A stretch of 64,000 nucleotides of DNA from Sinonovacula constricta (lineage: Eukaryota; Mollusca; Bivalvia; Cardiida; Solecurtidae), in the NCBI GenBank assembly GCA_007844125.1, contig CM017556.1, forward strand, positions 18,886,017 to 18,950,016. The letters run 5' to 3'. Position numbers and translations under genes: made by a program. The notes beneath the pieces were generated by a model, which saw nothing but the letters and a program-made list of their open reading frames with translations, had not been told where the DNA came from and ran no database searches. Below are positions 11,997-22,201 of the stretch, piece after piece (position 1 is the stretch's first letter; each line of letters starts with the position of its first letter).

Positions 11997-12225
11997 CCCA
12001 TTACATTGAATTAAGCATTCATTTTCTTTTCTAACAGGCTTTCATGCTTTATGCGTTCAACACAACTAAACTGTCCAACACTGGTATTTAGCCGCGTTTA
12101 TCTATAATTTCCTAAACGAATATAAGGGCTTATAGTTATAAAAAAAGTCTTCAGGACCTGTATCTTTTTGTCATTCTTTTATAAATTGTATCCGAACATT
12201 ATGTTTTTGTTTAAAAAAGACACAT

Positions 12226-12411
12226 ATGTATAAGACTCCCACTAACTTAAAGGAAGTTTTCACAGTGAGAAAAACACGTCAAATGTGTTCGGATGAGGGC
12301 GGAATAATAAACAAGGAACAAGTTTTGGACGTATTTTTGTTAGACAACGAAATGTTGTATCGGGGATCCATGTTTTCATTATCGCGAATAAATGGGCTAT
12401 ATTGTGGGTAA
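12226..12411 (+). other. Small open segment, unit A (copies at 25614-25799 and 38991-39176)
   Basis: A 61-codon frame beginning MYKTPTNLKEVFTVRK and ending NGLYCG. It is identical in all three units, but those units are nearly identical throughout, so this says nothing about selection. The opposite strand is also open over the same stretch. I recognise no family and see no convincing splice sites. Probably chance, possibly an exon remnant. Confidence 0.12.
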
Positions 12412-12828
12412 TCATGATAAGTATGATCCTTTATGTGACGGGTATAGCTCAACGTTAACCACAAGAGACGCTAATAACAGTGAAATCCTATTAGTTTTAT
12501 GGTTTGTATGGTTTAAAAGGTTTGATGCTAGATTCACCCCTCTTTTGTTTCTATAGGGGAAATATGATATATGATACATAAAACACAGGAAGCAATTAGC
12601 CCGCTCTATACTTGTTTCTAATTTTTACTTTTACATTGTTATGTAGTATTAAACAGTTACATGGCTGATTCGGTAACAGTGTTGTCAAGACTCTATACAC
12701 ATGTCGAACATGCGTTTTACTTGTGTTTTTTATAACAGACACTAAGACATGCCCATTTTCGGTTAGATTTCTTGTACTATTGCAATATGTGCATATATTA
12801 GTTTTTGTACTTAAAGGGTTTTTCTCTC

Positions 12829-13345
12829 AATGGCACACAAAAACATTGATGTATTTAGGCGCCTCAATATGTCAATATGATAAAAATAAAACAAGCATTG
12901 CAAAAGTAGAGAACGCATTTAACAGAATGAGGCTCCATATAAAATTGAATAATCTACAATTATGTAAAATTTACGTAAAATATAAAAAAAAAACATAATT
13001 GGATATCGCAACATCTTGCCCGAACCGTGTTTAAAACCATATTGTAGACATTGCCGATGCAGTTTGATTGCTATGATTGCTATGACATCCAATCATTTTT
13101 AATGTCAGCACAATTGTGTCTGCACTTAGCTTCTTTCTCTAAGCAAAAATGTTATGATGCCAACATTAAATGAATTAATGTTGTTTATTACAAAACACTA
13201 GGTGACAAAGCTTTTATCGACATTAATGTTATTCGATTAAACAAACTACGAAACATTGTAAACATAATATTTGCATAACTACATATTTACAGTGTGTTCA
13301 CTAGTCTGGATATAATAATGTTACTCTGTGATTTAATGTGCATAG
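12829..13345 (+). repeat. Part of unit A with a diverged paralogue at 62353-62905
   Basis: Collinear similarity to 62353-62905. Shared landmarks in order are TAGGCGCCTYAATATGTCA, CATTTAACA, ATCGCA-CATCTTGCC, ACCGxGTTT, AATTGTGTCTG, TTCTTTCT, AAAGCTTTTATCGACTTTA/ATTAATG, ACTACGAAA and GTTTGCATAA/ATTTGCATAA. Units B and C carry the same segment (26217-26733, and about 39594-40099). The 91-codon frame crossing it (12723-12998) is broken in the paralogue, so it is not a conserved gene. Confidence 0.7.
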
Positions 13346-14106
13346 CATGCATGATCTAAAAACACTGTTATATTAGTAAGGCTAAAGTATTTTTCACATC
13401 ATTTTATAAATGATCTGCAGATCAATTTTAATACATTTTTAACACACCAACTTGTTTAAGATATAATCTCAATTTGGAATATGAAACCCACAATATTTTT
13501 CTAGATTATTTGTTCGAAATCTAGTATAACATGTTTTTCTTTAAAAAAAACATTGAAGAAAAGAGCCTTCCCTAAGGTGCCTTGTTGAATAAAAATGTGT
13601 TTAAATGTGTAACCAGATAGCCTGTGTTTCAATTCATTCTTCGTAAATACGCTTTCTACGTCTCAAGCGTCGTTCCTTATGTACAATTCGTCTGGTTGTA
13701 CGGTATGTGTCTGCCAGTTCACCCCTCTGTCGGTCTGTCTGCCGTTAGTACTGGACTCCGTATCTTTTTTTAAAAAAATATTTCAGTTAGAATGTGAGGT
13801 CTGTTCTGGCTGCAGCTTCATCTCACTCAATAATATAATTTAATACAATAGGAAATAAACACATTTTGGCAGATTATACGCATAAGGCAGATTGCGTTAT
13901 ATGTCCCGGGCATCTTTCATCCGTCGGAATCTGTGCAGTTTGTTTATGTGAATATGTGTTTACAGACAGTATAGCATCACTAGTCAGGATGAGTAATCAT
14001 GCAGAGGAATTAAAGATAATTCCACATTATGAAGGAATTTATAAATGGCATTTTGCTTTTCCATGTGCCGACGTTATAAGTATATTTGTATGTAATCTTT
14101 TTTTAG

Positions 14107-14223
14107 GATGTTCCAGGTTTCAGTATCACCAAGAGACAATCAAAGAGCATCACTCCACGACATATAGTCAACCAGGACGACTCTCAGCAGGCTGTTTGGC
14201 GGCAGCGATATCACATTAGATAA
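14107..14223 (+). CDS. Candidate terminal exon, unit A, function unknown
   Basis: The pyrimidine tract and acceptor CTTTTTTTAG ends at 14106 and is followed by 38 open codons to TAA (14221-14223). The translation starts DVPGFSITKRQSKS and ends AVWRQRYHIR, with a polar, basic composition typical of a cytoplasmic C-terminal tail. The stretch is richer in G and C than its flanks. A competing frame (13866-14219, 117 codons from TTG) runs through the acceptor in another phase. A GTATGT donor-like site at 14088 would leave only a 19-bp intron, so the true upstream exon, if any, must lie further away. I do not recognise the protein family. Confidence 0.3.
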   Translation, partial: DVPGFSITKRQSKSITPRHIVNQDDSQQAVWRQRYHIR

Positions 14224-14693
14224 GCGGATCAATACAGACTGTAGTTATGATCTGTTCAACCTTCTCTATATGATATGTTCCGGGGTCTCTATAACAACTT
14301 ACTGGCCATTTCCTTAAATGATTTGATTCCAGATTTCCGGGGGGAAGCGAGCCTGATGCTTGGATAATAGTTTTGTTTCTGTGTGTATTAATTTGTGAGT
14401 GTACTGATGATTGTCTTTGAATGAAATGTCGCCTTTGAAGGAGTAACACACTTTATACTAACACATTAATGAAACAATCTAACTAAATTGAATGGAATGT
14501 GTTTTCTTCTCGTATACATTGGTAACACACAGTCTGCAAATGATATATGCTTTTTAGAAACTTACCAGACTGCAGAATATCGACTTTTCATCAGCCCCTG
14601 CACAATCCAATACACTTCATTAATATGTGCATGGACACAAAACATTTGCAATAGGTAAATACAGTACTGAAAATCACGAAATTGACAATTTTT

Positions 14694-14880
14694 CCGTTTC
14701 CACTCCGTTTCGTTTCCATTTCAGTTGGAAGCGTTTGCCGCTCCGTTTCCATTCCGCTTCCGTTGCGTTTCCGTTTCGTTTTATTCGCTTCCAGCGCTGC
14801 ATTTCAAACGCTTCCAGCGTTTCTATCGTTTCTTCCGTTTCTACCGTTTCAAGCGTTCCGTTTCGCTCCGTTCCGATTTT
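14694..14880 (+). repeat. Left subterminal array of CCGTTTC-type motifs in the transposon (unit A)
   Basis: About 190 bp made of closely spaced variants of TTCCGTTTC, GCGTTTC and CTTCCAGCG. It starts right after the terminal inverted repeat. The same array is at 28082-28268 in unit B. The serine/phenylalanine-rich reading frames through it are artefacts of the repeat. Confidence 0.8.
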
Positions 14881-14939
14881 GACTAAAAATTTCGTTTAAT
14901 AAATTTCTAAAGGTAAAGTACTTCCTGTGTGTTTGCAAA

Positions 14940-15077
14940 ATGACGAAAGAAGTAAACATTCTAGGGAGAGGCAAAAGTCTTCCATCACATATAAAGGAAT
15001 CGGCAGTAGATTGTTTGCGACGAGGATATTCAGTGTCAGTCACCCGGAGGGAAATTGCAGACAAAAAATACCCTTAA
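14940..15077 (+). CDS. 45-codon helix-turn-helix-like fragment inside the transposon (unit A)
   Basis: ATG at 14940 to TAA at 15075-15077 encodes a small basic protein with RGKSLPSHIKESAVDCL, then RRGYSVSVTRREIADKK. The spacing of a helix, a glycine-containing turn and a second helix with R-R-E-I-A resembles the N-terminal paired/HTH domain of Tc1/mariner-type transposases or related recombinases, which would fit an element with TA target sites. No catalytic domain follows in this or a neighbouring frame as far as I can see. It may be a remnant of the transposase N-terminus or a chance frame. Confidence 0.35.
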   Translation: MTKEVNILGRGKSLPSHIKESAVDCLRRGYSVSVTRREIADKKYP

Positions 15078-15322
15078 CAACCAGCACCTGCAAATAATCC
15101 TCAAAATTCAGGGAGTGCAGTATTGAGAAGATGCCTACCTACTTGTCTTCGCCAGACGTCATATCCCGGAATAAACAAACAAGAAATAACTTTCAAATAT
15201 GGTCCACACACACCCAGTATCCTAAAAAGTTAACTTCTCTGTGACGTGTTAATCCGCAAAAAAAGCGTAATGGTGATCCGACCTTAAAATAAGACGATAT
15301 CACACACAATTTTTTTTAAAAC

Positions 15323-15478
15323 TTGCCCCCGGACGTTTGCCCCCCGCCCCTATAAGTGCAGACCGGACGTTTGCCACCCCCTCTCCCCTTCAAATAAAAA
15401 GGTCCTTCAAATAAAAAGGCCCAGCGTTTACCCCCATCCCCACTGCCAAAATAAAAAGGCGAATGTTTGCCCCTTTCC
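15323..15478 (+). repeat. Solo GGACGTTTGCCCC array in the transposon (unit A; copy 28711-28866)
   Basis: Three to five degenerate copies of the GGACGTTTGCCCC(C) motif (15331, 15364, then weaker ones near 15424 and 15462), separated by AAATAAAAAGG-type text. It matches the left terminal array of the nested element 1.9 kb to the right, in the same orientation. I see no inverted partner directly paired with it, so it looks like a solo or truncated end of a second such element. Confidence 0.65.
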
Positions 15479-17428
15479 GATATTTGTTATATGGCGGACT
15501 TTAGATTTAACGTCTCGCTGATAGTAACGTGTAATATCCAATAATTTTAGATAAGTATTACTCACTACAGTCACATTTCATGGTTAAAATGATTATCTCA
15601 TATAAACATGAAATTGTTGTTTTGTCGAAAACAGGCACATACATAAAGTCTCATAGAACAAACAACTTTCTTAGAAACAAGTGTGTGTTGTTGTGTTTTC
15701 GGTTTGCACATATTAGCGCCAATTAACGGCTGTTAACAATATTCTTCACGCACTTATAACATGAAGTCGCTAATTATATCAATGTGATTTTAATTTCTCC
15801 AAGGTTGTAACAAATAAATGCGGTGAACAAATAAATCATTAGATGTGGTGTAATTTCTTTCTGGAGAGGAGGGCTCTCTGGCTAACACTGCAACATCAAA
15901 GACTATTCTGGGAAACAATCGCCGGTCACTATCATTTGAAGTCGCCGAAAAGATTTTTTTTTTGTTTCAAATTGACCGACCTATTATTTCTCTCAATACT
16001 GTGCAACATGATATCGATCGATAATTGTCTTCAAGCTGCCATTTAGAAGAGAGAGAGGGTGTGAACGCTGGGTACTGTTTAGGGATTAAAAATGGTAAGT
16101 ACGCGTGAACGGCGTGTGCTATGAAAAAACATGCAACGTTATTGACGATTTACCTTCGCGGCATAAATATAAGTTCTAAAGGAATGATAGTGGAGGGAGG
16201 AAACTGTACTATGTAGTAATATTTCAGACTGCGCATGTTTTTACTTATATAAATGTCCTTACAAAAACTTTTTAGTCCTTTTAATGATCATAAACACTTT
16301 TATAAAGGTATTATTTATATTTAAGGTATGGATTAACTACAAAAGAATAGGCGAGCCATTGAAATAATACATTTGCAATAAACACGAGATGAAAATATAC
16401 ATTAGACTGTGTTCCTTGATGTGTCTTCTCTTGATAACATTATTTACAAAAAACACGACAATTAATGTAGTATTTACTATAAGAAATCCCCAATCCCCAC
16501 ATCCACGTTTCCTCTTCTTAAACTAAAAAATAGTGGGTGGGGAAAGGGTGCACCATTGTGGGTACTACTAAATATAGCGTTAGGTCCTTTTATGAGCCAA
16601 AAAAGATATCGTGCACCTTAGTGTTTTGTCCTTTTTGTTGTACTCGCGTAAGTCAATGCATATTGCTCTTTAAAAGGTGAAGGTCATAAACCACGCGACT
16701 GCCATAAGGTGACATTTTCAAACACAGCTGCAGAGAGGATGCATGTGTTCTTGCGAAGTGGAAAAGACGCCAAAACACGGTCACACTTCCTGTCCACTAG
16801 ACAAACAAGGTGTCATAAAACTGCCAATTAGCTTAATTAGTTGGGGTGTCCGCTCATATCTTAAAATTAGGGATTCAATTAGAGTAGAACTTTATGATGG
16901 CATGAACCCTACCCACGCGCATGGAGAAACATAATATCAATTTACAAAACGATATATTTTAATATTTCTATCTTTAAATGGGTACAAAAATTAAGTACCC
17001 GGTAGGGCCCTCATTAGACCACATTTTGGCATAGAACATTCAAGACATGAATGGGAAAATGAGCCGTAGCCAGGCCTCATTCAAATAGTTGCAAGTCAAG
17101 TAAAGTCAAAAGTTGTATGCAGATTCTTAATCGCGGTCCACGAATTCCGATTAATCCTATATATGTAACAGCGCATTATGGGAACTATGCATTTAGAAAT
17201 AGGAATTTTGATACTATTGTCCAAATTTACAACATTGTTCATTATAAGATATATAACAATTAAGATTAGAAGCAGAAGAAACTTTGCTTGACAAAGAGGC
17301 AAGATAAAATAAAATACATATCCATACCCCTGTAACTAAAGTAATGATGATGTAAATGACGGTGCTGCTACTGCTGCTTCTGCTGATAATGATGACGGTG
17401 ATACCGATGCTGTTTATGATTAGGTGTA

Positions 17429-18436
17429 CGGACATTTGCCCCCCCGGACATTTGCCCCCCGGACGTTTGCCCTCTTTTAAATGCAGGCCGGACGTTTGCC
17501 CCCCTGTCGTTTTTCAGAGCCGGACTTTTGCCCCCCCTGCCGATTTTCAAAGCCGGACGTTTGCCCCCTCAACAAAACTTGAGGGCGGACTTTTGCCCCC
17601 CCCCCCCATAACGTAAGGGCGGACTTTCAAAAAAATCAATCTGTCAATTTCATTAATTTTACAAAGAATGTAAAAAACGGCGATTAACATCCTTGTACTT
17701 AATTATAAACAATTAGCTGTAATGCGTTCAGTTATACGCGGCGGTTTCTTTGCATTACTAATTTCACAGAGAATGCCAATTAACGGCGATTAACATGATT
17801 GTATTTAATTATAAACAATTAACTGTATTGCATTAAATTATACGCGACGGTTTCTTTGATTGGCCGAATTAAATCCAGGAGATTCAATTAAAGGAATGTC
17901 ACAAATTGTGTTTATTTGTCACGTTATCACGTCTCAAAATGCAAACTGTAAGCACAGTCCTTTAAATATGATGGACTCTTGAATCATAATGTACATCTGT
18001 GCTCAATCAGTTTTAGAACGGGTAAATTGTCTCGGAACCAGATGCGATGTAAAGATATGAAGGCAAACTAGATTGTAACTTTTACTTAATTCCAGTCCTA
18101 TGAAAAAAATTATAGAAAATTTTGTTACACCTAACACATTTCATGTACTGTAGCACCATGTAGTACCGTTTGTGTATGTTTCTAATATGGCGGGAAGACA
18201 TTTACAGGCGGGATACAGAGTTTGAGAAGAAAGGGAGGGCAATTTCCGCCTTGACATTTTAGTAGAGGGGGCAAACGTCCGCCTTGTAATTTCAGCTGGG
18301 GGGCAAACGTCCGCCTTGTCATTTCAGCTGGGGGGCAAACGTCCGCCTTGTAATTTCAGCTGGGGGGCAAACGTCCGCCCTTCACAAATAGGGGGGCAAA
18401 CGTCCGGGGGGCAAATGTCCGGGGGGGCAACTGTCC
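17429..18436. mobile_element. Nested 1,008-bp element with inverted GGACGTTTGCCCCCC arrays, unit A
   Basis: The left end carries about eight copies of a motif GGAC(A/G/T)TTTGCCCCCC, first close together and then every 32-34 bp. The right end carries a matching set in inverse orientation (GGGGGGCAAACGTCC). The outermost parts agree for roughly 45 bases when one end is inverted. A TA lies on each side (17427-17428 and 18437-18438), suggesting a TA duplication. The flanks are both GAT/GCTG-type imperfect microsatellite, as if the element split one. The interior has a two-copy 106-bp tandem repeat and no convincing open frame. It is a non-autonomous, MITE-like element. Confidence 0.75.
17665..17876 (+). 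repeat. 106-bp tandem duplication inside the nested element (unit A)
   Basis: Two imperfect copies, each with CGGCGATTAACAT, TTAATTATAAACAATTA and TATACGCGRCGGTTTCTTTG; the CGGCGATTAACAT starts at 17678 and 17784. The unit B copy is shifted by 13,393 bp. Confidence 0.8.
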
Positions 18437-19529
18437 TAGATTCTTATGATTATAATGGAAATGGTAATAACGGTTACGGTGATGCTGATGCTCATGACGA
18501 TTATGATGTAGATCGTGATGCCGGTGATGCTGCTTTTGATGATGATTAGTGGTGATTATATAAGTAATATGGGATCCTGATGATGATCATGTGTGATCAG
18601 GTGAATTTAATGGCGGTAATGATTATTATGTCTTTAATATTTATCGTGATGTAAGTTTTTATCACGGTTGTTTTATTTAACTGTCAATCGATGATTGTAT
18701 ATGTGCACTATTTGGCAATCTATGGTTATTCAGACGTTGAACTTTAGGATCATACTTGTCATTGGCTCTGAGAGCCGGGGAGGATGTTATTGGTTCTTGA
18801 TTGGGTCACACCTTGCAATAATACATAGCATTGTTTGTTTGTTTTATGTGAGGTTGTTTTATGTTTTTTGTGTTATATGAGATGTGTTACCTTCTTTTGG
18901 TTGAGGTTTAATTTCATTAAGTAACTTTATTTTGTACCACGCAATGCATTCTTTGTAAATGAAAAATACTTTAAGCAAGTATGTTCACACAAAAATGATT
19001 GGCGTAGTTGATCCGGGAACGGACCATGCAGCTACAAAGTAATTAGCGAAAATTCAAACTCGGGAAATGCTGCGACATTGCGCGCGCATACGTGTAATGA
19101 CAGCTGTGTACACACTATCTTCATATGCCAAACAATGAAGACTAAGAATGTCGATCCAAGGCGGATGTTAAGTTATTCATTGGAATTAATTAAAACATCA
19201 GTTTCGACAGAAACGCAATATTATAGTTAAATTGCGTGTTTTATCGTGCGGAGTGATTTTTAGTGCAGTTTCTGTTTTGACGGTACACGATGACTTGGAC
19301 AACTCGTGCGGTTTCGGAACTGTAATGTACAAGTTTGATAAATACGAATTTTTGATAATAATTTATGTTATTTCTTTTTGCAGAGTACATATAAAAGCGC
19401 GTTTGTGTTGATAAATTGAAGCCAGTTATTGTGTTCGTTTAAATTTATTTCGTACCAAGAAACGGTTGAAATGTTACTATAAATAATCGGGTGACCTAGA
19501 AACGTTTGAAGCGGTAGTGAAAATAACTC

Positions 19530-19723
19530 TACCGTTACGAGCATTCCGATTTTTCCGTTTCTACCGTTTCTAGCGTTCCAAGCGCTCCGGTTATAGCGTT
19601 TATACCGTTTACACCATTTCAAGCGTTTGTAGCGCTCCGTTGCATTTCCATTTCCACTCCGTTCCGTTTCCGTTTCAACAGGAAACGAAAAACGTTTCAT
19701 TTCCATTTCCACTCCGTTCCGTT
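19530..19723 (+). repeat. Right subterminal array of CCGTTTC-type motifs in the transposon (unit A)
   Basis: Variants of CCGTTTC, CCGTTCC, AGCGTT and CCATTTCC, lying just inside the right terminus. The motifs point in the same direction as at the left end, although the outermost 27 bp are inverted. The copy in unit B is at 32923-33116. The 114-codon minus-strand frame here (19368-19712) is a repeat artefact. Confidence 0.8.
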
Positions 19724-20433
19724 TGTCAATTTCATGATTTTCAGTACTGTAAGAAAAGGTCCTATCAAAATTTCTACAGATATTTTAATTTTATCTACCT
19801 GTAACAAACATAGATTTAACCGTTACCATGGTAGCCCTTAATAGGCTTGCTTCAACTGAAATGTTCTATGGATTTGATTAAAATATACAGAAGATATAAA
19901 TATATTACATGTGAAAAGTGATTCAGAAAGAAGACAACTATTTTAACGATCAAAATCGTGTACTTCTGCTTGTTAGTTGCTGTTATTAAGCGTTTGCCTT
20001 ATACGAGGGTATATGAATATGATTAAATTGTAATTGATATACAAGCATTCTCTCTTCAAATTTTTCAACTTTTAACCCAAATTAAAGGTAAAACATTTAT
20101 CTGCTTCATTATTATTTTCTCTATTTCATAACTTTTAATCAAGTCTAGCATATAACTATTAAGAGCAGTGTTCGGCAAATTAAAAAAAAACAACAAAACG
20201 CTCCCACAGAAAGGATTAAAGAAGCAGAAAATGATATTAAAAGCATATGCTACAGTAAACTAAATGAAAGAAATTATATTTTCTTCGACTATTTCGTTGG
20301 CTATTATTAATATATATAAAATATATAATAAAATGTATGGTTTGACTTGCTGTTTTCTTTGATTCTATATATTGTTTCTGTTGCTTACAATCATTTTTTC
20401 ATAGGTATTTATTAAAGTTGCTGTTATTCTTAG

Positions 20434-20539
20434 TCACCCATATTTGTTACTGTGGGATTTATCGTCATATCAACAGTATTTTATATTTCGGACACCGGGC
20501 CGACCAGAAGTGGAAGTGTCCCAGGGAACATATATACAT
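20434..20539 (+). CDS. Candidate exon with a YISDTG motif, unit A (possible DRAM/Frag1-like fragment)
   Basis: After an acceptor-like TTGCTGTTATTCTTAG, frame TCA-CCC runs open for 40 codons; a strong donor GTATGT lies at 20540. The translation is a hydrophobic stretch (PIFVTVGFIVISTVF) followed directly by YISDTG. YISDTG is a signature of the Frag1/DRAM/Sfk1 membrane-protein family, where it follows the first transmembrane segment. Against this, the usual 10 or so residues between helix and motif and the PPES after it are missing. It could be a degenerate exon or chance. A different frame (20418-20603) is also open here. Low confidence. Confidence 0.22.
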
Positions 20540-22201
20540 GTATGTCTGTGAGCTAACATGCGACAGTGTCATACCATTAATTCATTATTTCTTCATCTAT
20601 TAGACATTACACCCTTAAACTAAACATAAATATGTTTTTCACTAACGACCATAAAACAGTCACAAAATAATAGTGCTTAACTAACTATTGAACAATTTAA
20701 AAAAGTACATGATGAAAGGGTTTAAATGTACGAAACACATCCACGTAATTGTGTAAATAATGATAATTATAAAAATAACAGCAATGCGGTAACATTAAAA
20801 ATATCTAGTTAGCAGCGATTTGAACAAGGAGGATATGCAGTAGCTTCTCACAAAAATGTATTTAATTGGCTAGGTTTATCCGAACTAATTTTAAAGCATG
20901 TGTTTCTAAAAGTGGATTACTTGATATTTCTCGAATTTAATTCCCCTCACTGAAAACATTTTACATATTAAATTTATGTCTCCAGTAAGATACACAATCA
21001 ATTGTTACATAAGAGGCTCCCATCGTGATATATTTGACCTTGTGATGTTTCATAGCTTAAAACCAGCCGTAAGAACAAGTTTTCTAAAATATCAGCAGTG
21101 TCGGAATATTCATTTAGTTTTCATCTAGTGTATTTTTGGATATATAGTTATAATACAGCCCTCTCCGGGCATTATTGCAGATTATTTTGGATTCAAGAAG
21201 CATTTGGACCTTAATCTAGTGAGTGGACAATTTGTGTTAGGACTTGGATGAATCAGAACTTTATTTGAGATTAATGTATGTTGTGTTGTAATTTGTAACT
21301 TTTTAAAATAAAATATATTGTGTTGCAAAACGTGTTGCTGGCTTTTACTTTCCGTTCCTAATCATCTTTATATGTTAACAATTGCATATATGCAATAAAC
21401 GTATCATTTGCAAAAATATAATATTAGAATGTTAACCAATTTTTGACTTAGCCGTCTGACGTCAGCCACGAAATCACATTTGACCTATACTATTTTTCTG
21501 ATGTATTTTCTGTACTTTATCAAAAGCTGTAAGCAGCAAACACAATGAATATAAAATCTATTATCAGGTCAAATAAAGGAGTTCTGGTCAAATGGATTTA
21601 CTAAAATAACTGTGATACTGAGATATACACCTTCCAAACGCGATACTCGCATGGGATAATCTTTAAATGAACACATTTGTTGACAGCTTTGCTATCTAAT
21701 AAAAGCTTATACAATTTAATTGATTGTAATTTCGGAAGTGTTGACTACTTTACATTTCGTTTCTATGTATTATGGGTATTCTTACACATTTAATACATAA
21801 AGCAACCTTCACAAATTCATTTATTACCAGGGACACCGTCAGTGGTATTAGCTGTTTATTGTTCATTGACAGCTGGATACATTTATCTTTACACTTCAGG
21901 AGACAGCATTACCAAAAACACCAAAGTGGCATGTAGACCGCCGTAAAGTTCCATGTAGGTTTACAGCATTCCATTGAATACGATTGATGTCTGCCAATGC
22001 AGTTTACACCGATGACGCATTTTAGCTTGAGTTACATGTTCGTTGATTCGCTGTTTCTATTTATAATAGTGTATGCTTTCTTGTATTCAACTACAACGAC
22101 TGCAGTTATCATTGCATAAACATGTATGCAGAGAATGAGTAATATCTTTGACAACTCAATTTATAAATGGCATTTCTGTCGTGTATTTTCCTTGCTTTCA
22201 G

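Larger units (their letters stand above)
17343..18550 (+). repeat. GAT/GCTG imperfect microsatellite split by the nested element (unit A)
   Basis: 17343-17420 and 18437-18550 are both built of GATGATG, GGTGATGC and GCTGCT type triplets, with the 1-kb element between them. The acidic reading frame at the right edge (YGDADAHDDYD) is a microsatellite artefact. Confidence 0.6.
14662..19749. mobile_element. 5,088-bp DNA transposon with TA target-site duplication, unit A
   Basis: Flanked by TA on both sides (14660-14661 and 19750-19751) at a site that is a single TA in unit C (41414-41415). The ends are inverted: CAGTACTGAAAATCACGAAATTGACAA at the left pairs with the reverse complement of the right end, with one C/T difference in about 27 bases. 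A 2-bp TA duplication and CAGT termini are typical of the Tc1/mariner/pogo (IS630) superfamily. Just inside both ends lie arrays of a TTCCGTTTC-type motif. Inside are a 45-codon helix-turn-helix-like frame (14940), a partial GGACGTTTGCCCC array (15323-15478) and a nested 1-kb element. No intact transposase (DDE/D) is visible, so it is probably non-autonomous or decayed. Confidence 0.88.

Noticed and set aside
11775..12034. Plus-strand frames of QTDR repeats, and their counterparts in units B and C
   Set aside because: They are read through the (CAGA)n microsatellite in several frames and on both strands.
12038..12091. Acceptor-like TTTTCTTTTCTAACAG followed by 17 open codons and TAG
   Set aside because: The splice-site-like sequence is good, but 17 codons is too little to separate from chance.
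12723..12998. A 91-codon frame repeated in all three tandem units (107 codons in C)
   Set aside because: The diverged paralogue at 62353-62905 does not keep the frame, and unit C extends it only because an A-run is 2 bases shorter.
14627..14899. Serine/phenylalanine-rich frames in the transposon, and the 114-codon minus frame at 19368-19712
   Set aside because: They are translations of the CCGTTTC arrays and have no independent evidence of coding.
17429..18436. CRISPR-like look of regularly spaced GGACGTTTGCCCCCC repeats
   Set aside because: The spacers resemble each other, the array is mirrored at the other end, and the host is a eukaryote. It is a set of element-end repeats.
14662..19749. 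Reading unit C as a deletion of 5.1 kb instead of an empty site
   Set aside because: A and B have TA on both sides, C has a single TA, and the independent paralogue at 54738-54801 is also uninterrupted.
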